Of a DNA stretch of 64,000 nt, positions 1 to 7,949 are shown one piece after another. The notes under the pieces were generated by a model, which searched no databases, was not told the DNA's origin, and saw only the letters and a list, made by a program, of their open reading frames with translations. The translations under genes and the position numbers were made by a program. This DNA is from Lactobacillus huangpiensis (GTDB lineage Bacteria > Bacillota > Bacilli > Lactobacillales > Lactobacillaceae): contig NZ_BPPA01000001.1 in the NCBI RefSeq assembly GCF_019972815.1, forward strand, positions 310,001 through 374,000, read 5' to 3'. Each line of letters begins with the position of its first letter. The first letter of the stretch is position 1.

Positions 1-35
1 AAATAATAATCCAAATTTAAGAACAGGTTATAGCC

Positions 36-1024
36 ATGATTCAGTGCAATAAAAAAATTAATTTACTACACAAATTAAGGAATATGTCTTTTTCGAGTTT
101 ACCTTGTAGCAAGATTAAAGAAATTAATGACATTGACTTAATAAAATTTAATGCAATTGGCTATATGGGGAGGAATTCTTCTTATTTATATTCCACTCAT
201 AATGGCGAAATATTATGCACGAAATCCAGTAAAAGTCAAACTGCATTTCATGTAAAGCAAGTATTTGAAGATATTCAAGACTTTTCTACCAAAGCAGATT
301 GTAAACTTCTTATTGTTGTTGAAGAGGATTACGTCTTAAAAGATATGCAAAAAGCAGACTTTGAAAATCAAAATACGATTCTCAATAGAATGAAAGAAAA
401 TGGCTGCAAATTATTGGGGCAGCAGAATATCACAGCAGGTTTGGTTTTAAAGTTCCTAATAATACCCCGCCTTTAAATGAACAAGAAAAAAGAATTGTTT
501 ATTGCTTATATAAAGGGAAATGTGCTTATTGTGGTAAGTGTCTCCGTTTTACTGATAGTCAAATAGATCATATTGTTCCTAAAAAAGAGGGCGGCAATGA
601 TTATTATAAAAACTGGGCATTAGTTTGTGAGCCTTGCAACGAAAAAAAGTCTAATAGGATTTTTGGCGATCCTGAGGAATGTATCGGGGAGAAAGGAAAA
701 AACTACATAAGAAGGTTAAGTGAGTGTTACCACTTTTATAAAGCAAAAATAGATAATGACGAAAGATATAGCTTAGTTAGAGAACAAAAAAATTTGGGCT
801 TTAGAAAATACTTTACCATTTATAAAAAAGTAGATAATAAATATGTAAATAGGGATAATAAAAACGGTGGGTATCAGTTCATTATAAATACAGTTAACAA
901 AGATAATCTTGAGAAAATAAAAGAAAATGGGAACGAAATATCTGGAAAAGAAATAGAAAACGCGCTGGATCCTAAGGGAACGGATATGTGTGGAACATCT
1001 AAGATAGATAATTGGCTGAGTTAA
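36..1024 (+). pseudogene. HNH endonuclease, reading frame broken by a -1 shift
   Basis: Two frames make one protein. The first runs from ATG 36 to a stop at 474-476 (146 codons, no recognised domain). The second is open from 389 to the TAA at 1022-1024 and holds a zinc-type HNH nuclease core: a CAYC pair, then IDHIVPKKEGG with the catalytic His, then NWALVCEPCN with the HNH Asn and second Cys pair. The two frames join naturally at 446-452 (TTTAAAG), where a one-base step back lets the N-terminal frame enter the HNH frame. This may be a one-base deletion in the T run at 445-448, or true -1 recoding. HNH proteins of this kind act as restriction-like or homing-type DNA nucleases; no methylase or phage genes lie beside it. 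The ribosome binding site before ATG 36 is poor. HNH assignment is firm; functional state is unknown. Confidence 0.7.
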
Positions 1025-1093
1025 ATTTGAAATTAATAAAATTTAAAGGAAATTTTTCTACTAATTAGAATAGCTTATCAATATATAGTTAAG

Positions 1094-1132
1094 GACCGGC
1101 TATCATTATGCAAATGATAGCCAGTCATTTTT
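1094..1132 (+). terminator. intrinsic terminator after the HNH gene
   Basis: GACCGGCTATCATT pairs with AATGATAGCCAGTC (one mismatch) around a five-base loop, followed by a T-rich tract. It lies 70 bases after the HNH stop. Confidence 0.75.
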
Positions 1133-1195
1133 ATATGTTGCTTTTTTAAAAACATGAATTATTATTTGTTCAATATTATAAATGAGGGATCGCCT

Positions 1196-1558
1196 ATGAC
1201 TAGAAAAGTAAAATTTGTTATATTCGCGTGCATTGTTGCCGTTGGTCTTTTTTTATTTTACTATTGGGCATCAAATGATTATGTACCTGACGTAGCACAA
1301 TACCAGGTTAATCACATAATAAGGAATCACGATACACGAGAAATTAACCAAGTAGCAACTAATAGAAAAACAGCGGAATTTTTACATTCTCTTAAAACAA
1401 GTGATCGCTGCCAGAAAATTAGCGAGTTTCAAGGTGGAACTAAAGAACGGGGCTATTATGTTGTAAGTATCAAAAATAAAGCTGTTGGGATTTATATGCA
1501 AAAAAAATCCAATTCGTTTTGGAATTGGAAATTAAAAAGTATCGCATGTTTTGATTGA
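1196..1558 (+). CDS. small membrane-anchored protein, unknown function
   Basis: A 120-residue product. I place the start at ATG 1196 because GAGGGA lies seven bases upstream; an in-frame ATG at 1154 has no such site. The N-terminus is a short basic stretch followed by one hydrophobic segment (about residues 6-25), then a roughly 95-residue polar domain that should lie outside the membrane. The tail has two cysteines (one in SDRC, one in the last four residues) that could pair. I do not recognise the family. It stands alone between the HNH gene terminator and a gene on the other strand. Confidence 0.6.
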   Translation: MTRKVKFVIFACIVAVGLFLFYYWASNDYVPDVAQYQVNHIIRNHDTREINQVATNRKTAEFLHSLKTSDRCQKISEFQGGTKERGYYVVSIKNKAVGIYMQKKSNSFWNWKLKSIACFD

Positions 1559-1604
1559 GCTGTTGCAGTACTTTTTATTTACTACTTTTCCTGGAACCAA
1601 TAGG

Positions 1605-1946
1605 TTAAAATAGGATAAAAAATAAGTATGCATCAATCTGTGGAATATACGAAGTTAGATTATTCCTATCAAAAATTAATACTAGAAGCGAAAATGCCAA
1701 AGTTGCTAAAAATAAGCACTTGAAAAACTTTTCTCCGCCATCCAGATTAGCTTTTTGAATAATTTTTACAGGGTGGGTGGTTTTAATGAAAATAGCGCTT
1801 AGCACTAATATTACACCAAAGAAAAAGTAAGTATATGTAGCTATTTTACCTTTGTCATAATAAATAAAAAGAATACCAATTAAAAATTGTAAAATGCCCA
1901 TTAAGAATAAGGCGATTTTCGGATTAAGTTTATACTTCAGCATCAT
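1605..1946 (-). CDS. small integral membrane protein, unknown function
   Basis: A 113-residue product starting at ATG 1946 with GAAAGG upstream. It is almost wholly hydrophobic: segments at about residues 11-29, 36-53 and 77-94, with a short basic or acidic loop (IIQKANLDGGEKFF) between the second and third, and a hydrophobic C-terminus. No family is recognised. Its promoter region is shared, divergently, with the 5' remnant of a glutamine amidotransferase gene at 2116, and this arrangement mirrors the ABC exporter/amidotransferase pair at 3.8-4.0 kb. Confidence 0.6.
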   Translation of the reverse strand: MMLKYKLNPKIALFLMGILQFLIGILFIYYDKGKIATYTYFFFGVILVLSAIFIKTTHPVKIIQKANLDGGEKFFKCLFLATLAFSLLVLIFDRNNLTSYIPQIDAYLFFILF

Positions 1947-2021
1947 TTGAACCTTTCAAATTAAATTTAATAAGGCTACGCAATAAAAAAATTAATCTTT
2001 TTACTGTATAGACTTAAATTT

Positions 2022-2166
2022 TATTTTATCATTAAATTATAATAATATTAAAACATTATTATAATATTTTATTAAAAACATTATGATGCTAAATTATTTT
2101 AAAAGGAGCAAAATAATGAGAATTAATGTATTACAACACACGCCAAACGAAGGCCCTGGTTCAATA
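2022..2166 (+). repeat. diverged copy of the amidotransferase promoter and gene start (left copy)
   Basis: This stretch repeats 3858-4006 with scattered differences: the shared AT-rich stretch ATTATAATAATATTAAA, the ribosome binding site AAAAGGAG, and the first 17 codons of the downstream gene. The match stops after codon 17 (GSI). Confidence 0.8.
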
Positions 2167-2196
2167 TATAGCCGAATAATAAAAAATTTGTATTAA
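2116..2196 (+). pseudogene. 5' remnant of a glutamine amidotransferase gene
   Basis: ATG 2116 with AGGAGC upstream encodes MRIN..QH.PNEGPGSI, matching the first 17 residues of the intact amidotransferase at 3955 apart from two substitutions. After that the sequence diverges and the frame closes at TAA 2194-2196, giving 26 codons. It keeps an apparently good promoter region and ribosome binding site, so a 26-residue peptide could still be made, but the catalytic domain is absent. It is best explained as the scar of a duplication around the ABC exporter gene. Confidence 0.8.
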
Positions 2197-2198
2197 GT

Positions 2199-3809
2199 TT
2201 ATTTATTCTGTTCTAAAAGAGTGTTGTCTTGCAACACGTAATGTTTAAAGTTATTGTCTTTAAATATTTGCTCATCGTAATGGTGTGCAATTTCCAACAC
2301 AGTGCAGTTCAACCTGTTTATTACTTTTTGCACTTTTTTACCTGTTTCATTATCTAAAGCCGAGGTGGCCTCATCTACTAAAATAATCTTTTTACGGTAA
2401 ATCAGTGCACGAGCAATTTCAATTCTTTGCTTTTGTCCACCTGACAGATTTGCACCATTTTCACCATACTTTTTGTCTAAACAATTATCACCTAGTTCTG
2501 CTAATAAACCGACTGCTTTTAGTGCTTTCAAGCATTCTTCATCCGAAAACTCTTTACCTAGAGTCAGATTAAGACGTAAAGTGTCATTGAACATGAATGG
2601 ACTCTGAGCAATATAAGCAAGTTCACCAGAACCAGCGATATTTTTAACTACTTGAGAACCATCTTGAAGAAAAATTTGTCCGCTTGTAGGTTTGATGAAG
2701 CCTTCTATTAAGTTGAAGATTGTTGATTTGCCTGCACCGGATTTACCAGTAATTAAAATTTTGGTTCTGAATGGAATTGTTAAACTTAAATTTGTCAAAA
2801 TCACCTTTTTGTCATTGTAAGCAAAACTGACATCATCTATCTTGATGCTAGGAGAATTAAGGTGACTATTCTTGTTTTCTGCAAATTCAAGCGAATACAG
2901 TTTGAGACTTTTACGAATATTTTCTGTTGTCTTCATCTCATTTAGGCATTGTGCGGCATTTCTCAGGGGCCCAACAACACGGTCACTGGCTAAGAAAATG
3001 GCGATAATAGCTGCTGGTTCAGCCTGACCATTGATAACAAAAAACAAACCTGCACCAAGAGGAAGAATAAAACTCAATGCAGAAAGAATGGCGCTGAGAA
3101 AAATTGCCCAAGCTTGATAGTCATTCATCTTTTTGTAAGAATTTTCTGTTTGCTGCAAGTAGTTTTCTGTATCTGCAAACATTGTTTTTTCAGCTAAATA
3201 AGTTTTAATTGTGCGAATACCATTAAACAAGTCGGTTACTTTGCCTAAATAAGTGCTGCTGCTTTTTTGCCAAGTTTCAGAGGAATCACTTAATACTTTG
3301 CCAAAAATTTTGGATGAAAGCATTGGCAGCAGTGAAAACAAAATGAATAAGATCCCTATTGTAAAATTAAGCCAAAGAATATAAAAGCTGGATATTACAG
3401 CCATCAAAATGGCACCACACAACTCAAAAAAATTTTTAAAATAATTAGTTTCAATCAACTTGAAGTCATTAAAAATTTTTGAAACATTATCTGAAGCAAC
3501 TGCTGCAAAGTCTGGGTTAACTATCTGACCGTAAACAAAGCTATCTTTTATTTTGATATTCATTAATTTGATTGCCTGATTGATCCAGATTTGTTTTAGG
3601 GTCATGGCGAAATAAACTAATCCCAGAGCCAGCAAACTGCTAATGATATACAACACTGCTTTTATAGCGGGTGTATGGCGGTTGAAAAGCGTCACATTTG
3701 AAACTACTGATGATAAAACCACGCCATCAAAAGAATAAATTATAGTTGCAATTAGAATTCCCAATAATAATGACTTAGGTAATGTTTTAAAAAAAGTTTT
3801 GAAAGACAT
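2199..3809 (-). CDS. ABC exporter, fused permease and ATPase (536 aa)
   Basis: A half-transporter that should dimerise in the membrane to export a substrate with ATP. The N-terminal part (about residues 1-310) has five to six membrane segments of the type I exporter fold. The C-terminal ATPase has Walker A GKSGAGKST at residues 355-363, the signature LSGGQKQR, Walker B IILVDEATSA and the H-loop in IAHH. Its length and layout fit the bacteriocin/drug exporter type common in multiple copies in this Lactobacillus group; there is no C39 peptidase domain and no precursor peptide beside it, so the substrate is unknown. AGGAG lies seven bases before the ATG. It is transcribed away from the amidotransferase gene, and the two share one intergenic region. 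Confidence 0.9.
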   Translation of the reverse strand: MSFKTFFKTLPKSLLLGILIATIIYSFDGVVLSSVVSNVTLFNRHTPAIKAVLYIISSLLALGLVYFAMTLKQIWINQAIKLMNIKIKDSFVYGQIVNPDFAAVASDNVSKIFNDFKLIETNYFKNFFELCGAILMAVISSFYILWLNFTIGILFILFSLLPMLSSKIFGKVLSDSSETWQKSSSTYLGKVTDLFNGIRTIKTYLAEKTMFADTENYLQQTENSYKKMNDYQAWAIFLSAILSALSFILPLGAGLFFVINGQAEPAAIIAIFLASDRVVGPLRNAAQCLNEMKTTENIRKSLKLYSLEFAENKNSHLNSPSIKIDDVSFAYNDKKVILTNLSLTIPFRTKILITGKSGAGKSTIFNLIEGFIKPTSGQIFLQDGSQVVKNIAGSGELAYIAQSPFMFNDTLRLNLTLGKEFSDEECLKALKAVGLLAELGDNCLDKKYGENGANLSGGQKQRIEIARALIYRKKIILVDEATSALDNETGKKVQKVINRLNCTVLEIAHHYDEQIFKDNNFKHYVLQDNTLLEQNK

Positions 3810-3857
3810 TGCATTCTCCTGGTACTTTGGAATATAAATAGTTTTAATTAAATAAAC

Positions 3858-4006
3858 TTTATTTTATCACGAAATTATAATAATATTAAATTATTATTTG
3901 AAAATTTTAGAAAAAATATTGTGGAGATGAATCATTTTAAAAGGGAGCAAAATAATGAGAATTAATGTATCACAACATGCGCCAAACGAAGGCCCCGGTT
4001 CAATTC
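3858..4006 (+). repeat. promoter and gene start of the amidotransferase (right copy)
   Basis: Partner of the repeat at 2022-2166. This copy precedes the complete gene, so it is likely the parent or the better-preserved copy. Confidence 0.8.
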
Positions 4007-4620
4007 AGGAATGGGCTGACCTGCATCACCATGACTTTTATGTATATCATCCTTACCAATTTGGCATTTTGCCTGCTGCTGCCACAACAGATTTACTAGT
4101 TATTTTAGGCGGTCCTATGAGTCCAAATGATGATCTGCCATGGATTAAGCAGGAGCGTCAGTTAATTAAGCAGCTATTTCAAGAAAAAAAGCCTGTTTTA
4201 GGAGTATGCTTTGGCGCGCAACAAATTGTTAAAACTTTAGGCTATCAGGTTAAAAAGGCTCCAGTCAAAGAAGTGGGTTGGAGTCCGGTCAAGTTGCAGT
4301 CCAAATTAATTAGCGGTTTGCCTGAAAGTTTAGAAGTATTACATTGGCATGAAGAGATGTTTGAAATACCAGAAGAAGCTGAGGTCTTATTTGCCAATGA
4401 TAATTTACAAAATCAGGGTTTTGTCTTGGGAAAACAAGCTGTTGGTTTGCAGTTTCATTTAGAACCAGAAACAGATAATACCAAAGAAATTGTGGTTAAC
4501 GACGCGCAATATCTATCCGGTTCGGTGTTTAAACAAACAGCTAAGCAAATTATTGAGCATCCTGTTCCCAAGGAAAATAAAAGGGCAATGTTTCGCATTT
4601 TAGATTATTTGACAGAATAA
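3955..4620 (+). CDS. class I glutamine amidotransferase (GuaA-like domain, stand-alone)
   Basis: A 221-residue single-domain class I glutamine amidotransferase. The nucleophile is C85 in GVCFGAQQ (nucleophile elbow), and the other two triad members are H168 and E170 in LQFHLEP. LVILGGPMSPNDD near residue 50 is the usual glycine-rich oxyanion strand. It lacks the ATP-pyrophosphatase domain of GMP synthase, so despite the usual label it probably hydrolyses glutamine or a gamma-glutamyl compound rather than making GMP. Ribosome binding site AAAAGGGAG is nine bases upstream. It is divergent from the ABC exporter; a duplicate start of this gene lies on the exporter's other side. Confidence 0.85.
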   Translation: MRINVSQHAPNEGPGSIQEWADLHHHDFYVYHPYQFGILPAAATTDLLVILGGPMSPNDDLPWIKQERQLIKQLFQEKKPVLGVCFGAQQIVKTLGYQVKKAPVKEVGWSPVKLQSKLISGLPESLEVLHWHEEMFEIPEEAEVLFANDNLQNQGFVLGKQAVGLQFHLEPETDNTKEIVVNDAQYLSGSVFKQTAKQIIEHPVPKENKRAMFRILDYLTE

Positions 4621-4820
4621 ACAATTTAGATATAGAAAATTTGTTTTAAAGAGTGTCGCTTTATTTGTTCCCATAACTTTAATTGCTATACAACAAGAAA
4701 TGAACTATCTGCTGGGGCAGACCTTACTTCAAAATTATAAACGATACCATGGCAGAGGCATGATTAGCATTTGATGCGTGCATTAATAAGTATTGTAACT
4801 ACTGAAATAACCTTCAAAAT
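4621..4820. other. intergenic, no gene supported
   Basis: About 200 bases between the amidotransferase stop and a minus-strand hairpin. A 24-codon frame from ATG 4702 has no ribosome binding site and no recognisable similarity; it may be gene debris. Confidence 0.4.
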
Positions 4821-4848
4821 AAAAACCAAGCCATTTTAATGGCTTGGT
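4821..4848 (-). terminator. intrinsic terminator reading leftward
   Basis: CCAAGCCATT pairs perfectly with AATGGCTTGG, with the T tract on the minus-strand side. No minus-strand coding gene ends here, so it may end a minus-strand RNA that crosses the toxin locus to the right. Confidence 0.65.
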
Positions 4849-4900
4849 GTATATGATTATAGATAATTTTCTAAAATCCAGTTAATATTTGAGATTGGTT

Positions 4901-4909
4901 TGTTATAAT
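4901..4909 (+). promoter_or_regulatory. extended -10 promoter of the toxin transcript
   Basis: TGTTATAAT is a perfect extended -10 element, placing the transcript start near 4916, about 110 bases before the toxin ORF. No good -35 box is seen. Confidence 0.5.
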
Positions 4910-5024
4910 TTAATTAGCGTAGAAAAGTTAAAAGTACGGTAGCTGCCGCTTTCATGAAGGAAGTGAGGCCTATGAATTATCTTGATTCATACTTCAGTCT
5001 CCCAAAAGAAAGGAGCAGCAGTTG

Positions 5025-5117
5025 ATGAGCACTGCCGAAGCGTTAAGTTTAATGCTTAACATTGGTATGTTTATCTTGACCTTGTTAATGTTTATTGACA
5101 AGCATCATGATAAATAA
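5025..5117 (+). CDS. putative holin-like small toxin peptide (type I toxin-antitoxin candidate)
   Basis: A 30-residue ORF with AGGAGCAG upstream of ATG 5025. The peptide has the form of the small holin-like toxin family of lactobacilli: an STAEALSLML start, a single hydrophobic helix (about residues 6-24) and a charged IDKHHDK tail. Such peptides insert in the membrane and are silenced by an antisense RNA. The gene sits in a long 5' leader, between an upstream hairpin (TATGAAT/ATTCATA, 4971-4991) and a terminator at 5125-5160, with a 10-bp inverted repeat outside. The antitoxin RNA is not proven; a minus-strand terminator at 4821 fits one. Product recognition is good; the regulatory part is inference. 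Confidence 0.65.
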   Translation: MSTAEALSLMLNIGMFILTLLMFIDKHHDK

Positions 5118-5124
5118 GCAAATC

Positions 5125-5160
5125 AAAAACCGTCCTAGATACTGGCTGGGCGGTTTTTAA
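5125..5160 (+). terminator. terminator of the toxin mRNA (bidirectional)
   Basis: AAAAACCG-CC pairs with GG-CGGTTTTT eight bases after the toxin stop; A and T tracts on both sides make it usable in either direction. Confidence 0.7.
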
Positions 5161-5217
5161 TATTAAACAGAAAATATTATAAGCGCAGCTACCGTCCTTT
5201 GTGGCGGCTCTAAGTGA

Positions 5218-5249
5218 GGAAGACTTATTGAGGTAAGTCTTCCTTTTTC
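5218..5249 (+). terminator. strong hairpin with T tract, end of a plus-strand RNA
   Basis: GGAAGACTTA and TAAGTCTTCC pair perfectly around six bases and are followed by five T. No protein gene precedes it after the toxin terminator, so it likely ends a small RNA or read-through transcript of the toxin locus. Confidence 0.7.
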
Positions 5250-5429
5250 TTACACCTGTATTTTAGCATGAATGTATTTACGGTGCAATTAAGTATTATA
5301 AGAGCAGAATTCATAGCGTAAAAGAATACAAGGTATTTTAAATTGCAAAACTAGCACTAATTTAACAATATGCAGTTAATTTTATGCACTAAGCTTAAAC
5401 TGCCTTGAACAATCATATCTTGCTCACAC

Positions 5430-5458
5430 AAAAACCGTTTCGCTAGAAACGGTTTTTA
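5430..5458. terminator. bidirectional terminator
   Basis: AAAAACCGTTTC pairs with GAAACGGTTTTT around four bases. It lies 40 bases past the deoxyribosyltransferase gene on the minus strand and also closes the plus-strand side. Confidence 0.8.
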
Positions 5459-5496
5459 TTCGTCTTATTTAGTTTTACTTCAAGAAAATGTTATTT

Positions 5497-5973
5497 TTAA
5501 TAAACAGCACCATCATAAAAACCAAAGCGAGGCTTATTAAAATCAAAATCTTTTAATTCACTCACTTTAAGGGCAATGTCGCAAACGCCCCAGCTCATTA
5601 GATTAATTGGTTTGCCGTAGTCTTCATCAGGGATGACCAACACAATGTATTTTCCTTGTGATAAAGCATAGCCTAGTTCCATACCAAGACCTACGTCTTC
5701 TTCATCAGGTAGATATACCCCGATCATAACATCACTGGCTTTAATACCGGTTAAATCGCCACGGTAAGTTGCAGTTTCCCATTCACGATCACGCAGATAT
5801 TCGGGATGCTCCTCAACGCTGATGTTTTTATATTGATGATCCAAAGGAACATAACTGTTTTCAAGGTCAATGGTTGGGTTTTCTTCTAAAGCTTTCATTG
5901 CCTTTTTGTAAGCATCGTTTTGCTTATCGTTAAACCAACCTGCACCAAAATAAACAGTTTTTGTTTTAGTCAT
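5497..5973 (-). CDS. ntd: nucleoside 2-deoxyribosyltransferase (type II)
   Basis: A 158-residue cytosolic enzyme that swaps the base of 2'-deoxynucleosides, used by lactobacilli for nucleoside salvage. The sequence is very close, as I recall it, to the classic L. leichmannii enzyme: YFGAGWF near the start (active-site Tyr), NSYVPLD, the DEEDVGLGMELGYA segment that carries the nucleophilic Glu, PINLMSWGV, and the C-terminal FYDGAVY whose carboxylate reaches the neighbouring active site in the hexamer. Start chosen at ATG 5973, seven bases after AAGGAG; an ATG 18 bases upstream lacks a site. It lies 23 bases downstream of the phosphatase gene and is probably cotranscribed with it. Confidence 0.95.
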   Translation of the reverse strand: MTKTKTVYFGAGWFNDKQNDAYKKAMKALEENPTIDLENSYVPLDHQYKNISVEEHPEYLRDREWETATYRGDLTGIKASDVMIGVYLPDEEDVGLGMELGYALSQGKYIVLVIPDEDYGKPINLMSWGVCDIALKVSELKDFDFNKPRFGFYDGAVY

Positions 5974-5996
5974 AAAATTTCTCCTTACCATTAAAC

Positions 5997-6797
5997 CTAA
6001 TTTAAATAAATTTCACGCAACTTACTGATTTCATCATCAGTTAATCTCATAATATCACGTAAGTAGTTTTCAACGCTACCATAATTTTTATTTATAGTTG
6101 TAAGTACAAAGTCAATGTATTCAGAATGTACAGTTTGCAAGTCTTTTAAGATGTTTAGGGTTGCGTCATTTGCTCCTTCATCTTTAGCTTTTTGTAAAAA
6201 ATTATGAACAAAGTCTTTGGTGGCAACGTTTGTTAAAAGATAATCTTTTTTGATTGTTTCAAATGGTACGCCAAGAGCCGATAAAATTAATAATGCCGCA
6301 AAACCGGTCCGATCTTTGCCAGCAGTACAATGAAAAATCACACTTTGATTTTCCTGGTCATTAGCCAGCAACACGTCAAAAAAGTGGCGGTAGGCTCTTT
6401 GGGCAGACTCACTTTTAATCATGTCATCATAGGCTAAAAACATGTGGTCAAATCCAGCTTTAGGATCCTGATGCTTTTCGCTGAGAATTTCGTCAATTCC
6501 CTTAGAAGATTCAGTCAAATCTTCGCTAAATACTGGATCGAAGTTGTAAACAGCACCTTCAGGTATACGATCAGGTTCGCGGTCAACTTCGTCCTTGCTT
6601 CTAAAGTCAACAACGTATTTTACGCCATAGTCTTGTAAAAACTTCAGATCAGTCTTATCAAGCAATGCCAAATTAGCGGTTCTAAGCAATTTGTGCATTT
6701 TGACGGTTTTACCGCTATTAGTTTGATAGCCACCAAGCTCGCGAAAATTACGGCCACTTTTTACGCCAATTAATTGATTTTTTAGTTTTTGGGTCAT
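5997..6797 (-). CDS. tyrosine-specific protein phosphatase (LipA/Y-phosphatase 3 type)
   Basis: A 266-residue member of the cysteine-dependent phosphatases. The signature HCTAGKDRTG holds the catalytic Cys and Arg of CX5R; the N-terminal NFRELGGY motif and VVDFRSKDEVDREPDR (general-acid strand) are typical of the Y-phosphatase 3 family, whose Lactobacillus and Listeria members dephosphorylate phosphotyrosine and sometimes phosphoinositides. There is no signal peptide. Start at ATG 6797, four bases after GGAGG; an ATG 45 bases upstream is less well placed. It precedes the deoxyribosyltransferase gene in the same direction. The natural substrate is not evident. Confidence 0.88.
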   Translation of the reverse strand: MTQKLKNQLIGVKSGRNFRELGGYQTNSGKTVKMHKLLRTANLALLDKTDLKFLQDYGVKYVVDFRSKDEVDREPDRIPEGAVYNFDPVFSEDLTESSKGIDEILSEKHQDPKAGFDHMFLAYDDMIKSESAQRAYRHFFDVLLANDQENQSVIFHCTAGKDRTGFAALLILSALGVPFETIKKDYLLTNVATKDFVHNFLQKAKDEGANDATLNILKDLQTVHSEYIDFVLTTINKNYGSVENYLRDIMRLTDDEISKLREIYLN

Positions 6798-6938
6798 GAT
6801 ACCTCCACCTTTACGTTTGACAATTACACCTAATTTTAGCAATAAACAAGTATATAAACAATTATAAAAAAAGCCAAGAGTATATCAAAATTATGGTAAA
6901 ATAAACAAAAGAACAATATATTTCAAAAGGGTGAGAAC

Positions 6939-7430
6939 ATGGAAACGAAAAAAGCTAGTATTTTAGTTCCAGTCGACGGTTCAGAGTCGGCAGAAAGATC
7001 CTTTGATAAAGCAGTTAAAATTGCAATGACGGAAAATGCTCACATTGATGTTTTAAGCGTAATTGATACCAGACAGTTTTTAGGTGAGATGCAAGATACG
7101 CTGATTACAGGCGATACCGTTTATCAGATGACGCAAGATTCAGAAAAATATCTTAAGAGTTTAAAGGAATGGGCTCATGACAATTTGGGTTTTGATGATA
7201 TTGATTACCACATTCGTTATGGCAGTCCAAAAGCAATTATTTCCTATGACTTTATTAAAGACCATCATAATGATTTGATTATTATGGGTGCAACTGGTTT
7301 AAATGCAGTTGAAAGAATGTTGATGGGTTCTGTTACAGAATATGTTAATCAACATGCTTTGGCTGATGTCCTAATTGTCAGAACGGATATTGACAATAAT
7401 CCAATTAAGCCAGAACGTAAAAATAAATAG
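6939..7430 (+). CDS. universal stress protein (UspA family)
   Basis: A 163-residue single Usp domain. SILVPVDGSESAERSFDKAV opens the fold with the nucleotide-contacting Asp, and GATGLNAVERMLMGS matches the ATP-binding G-x2-G-x9-G-S pattern, so it is of the ATP-binding class. It is cytosolic and usually linked to stationary phase or acid stress. The gene is monocistronic, divergent from the phosphatase, with AAAGGGTG upstream and its own terminator at 7443. Confidence 0.92.
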   Translation: METKKASILVPVDGSESAERSFDKAVKIAMTENAHIDVLSVIDTRQFLGEMQDTLITGDTVYQMTQDSEKYLKSLKEWAHDNLGFDDIDYHIRYGSPKAIISYDFIKDHHNDLIIMGATGLNAVERMLMGSVTEYVNQHALADVLIVRTDIDNNPIKPERKNK

Positions 7431-7442
7431 AGTTCTAAAATT

Positions 7443-7480
7443 AAAAGACATATGATAGATAATTCGTGTGTCTTTTTTTA
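7443..7480 (+). terminator. terminator of the usp gene
   Basis: AAAAGACA pairs with TGTCTTTT, closing an AT-rich loop, and is followed by a T run. Confidence 0.65.
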
Positions 7481-7572
7481 TGCAAAATAAGGAACCTTAA
7501 AAAGTATCACGCTATTGATGTTCGGAAAGCTCAGTTTCATAATACAATAACGAAATAAAATCCGATATTTCC

Positions 7573-7602
7573 TTGCGTGATTGCGAATATTTATGGTATT
7601 AT
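7573..7602 (+). promoter_or_regulatory. promoter of the phn operon
   Basis: TTGCGT at 7573 and TATTAT at 7597 are 18 bases apart. A start near 7609 would give a leader of about 340 bases before phnD. Confidence 0.6.
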
Positions 7603-7647
7603 CTGTATGAAATGAACGTAATTATACTGTTTGGAAGGTTGAGGGTA

Positions 7648-7752
7648 ATGAAAGTAACAGGAAAAACCTATAATTTATTTTCCTATTTAAATACTTTAAA
7701 ATTATCTTCGTTAACCGTTCGTTTTTCTTTCAGAATAACTACTTGGGCATGA
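7648..7752 (+). CDS. leader ORF of the phn operon, 34 codons
   Basis: ATG 7648 is preceded by the purine tracts GGAAGG and GAGGG. The peptide is rich in Leu, Ser, Thr and Phe and has no family. Its TGA stop (7750-7752) lies inside the 5' arm of the terminator at 7746, so a ribosome finishing the ORF would open that hairpin. A second leader ORF with the same start context precedes phnD2, which argues that both are real regulatory ORFs. Confidence 0.4.
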   Translation: MKVTGKTYNLFSYLNTLKLSSLTVRFSFRITTWA

Positions 7753-7784
7753 TATGCAATAGGCATATTTTGCCTTTTTTATTT
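7746..7784 (+). terminator. intrinsic terminator inside the phn leader (attenuator)
   Basis: GGCATGATATGC and GCATATTTTGCC pair with two mismatches around five bases and are followed by six T. It lies about 165 bases before phnD, within the operon's own leader. Then come CGGGAGG and an eight-codon ORF (7807-7830). Confidence 0.65.
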
Positions 7785-7949
7785 GCTTAATTTCGGGAGG
7801 ATATTAATGGAAAATAGAAGCAGAAGTTAATTCAGATCGATTTTATTTGGATATTTACATGAATGTATTGCCATGAAAGTGACAACAATGTTTATGCTTA
7901 AGCAAAATGAAGTTATGGTAAATGTATTTATTAGGAGTGTAAAAAACAA

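Larger units (their letters stand above)
4936..5195. repeat. inverted repeat flanking the toxin gene
   Basis: ACGGTAGCTG at 4936-4945 is exactly complementary to CAGCTACCGT at 5186-5195. The pairing could close the toxin mRNA into a long-range structure that hides its ribosome binding site, as type I toxin mRNAs often do. AAGTGAGG also occurs as a direct repeat at 4960 and 5212. Confidence 0.6.

Noticed and set aside
36-1024. HNH gene as a sign of a prophage or homing intron.
   Set aside because: No terminase, portal, integrase or intron structure is seen around it; only the isolated gene is present.
4702-4776. 24-codon frame (MNYLLGQ start) after the amidotransferase gene, possible transposase debris.
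   Set aside because: No ribosome binding site and no recognisable motif.
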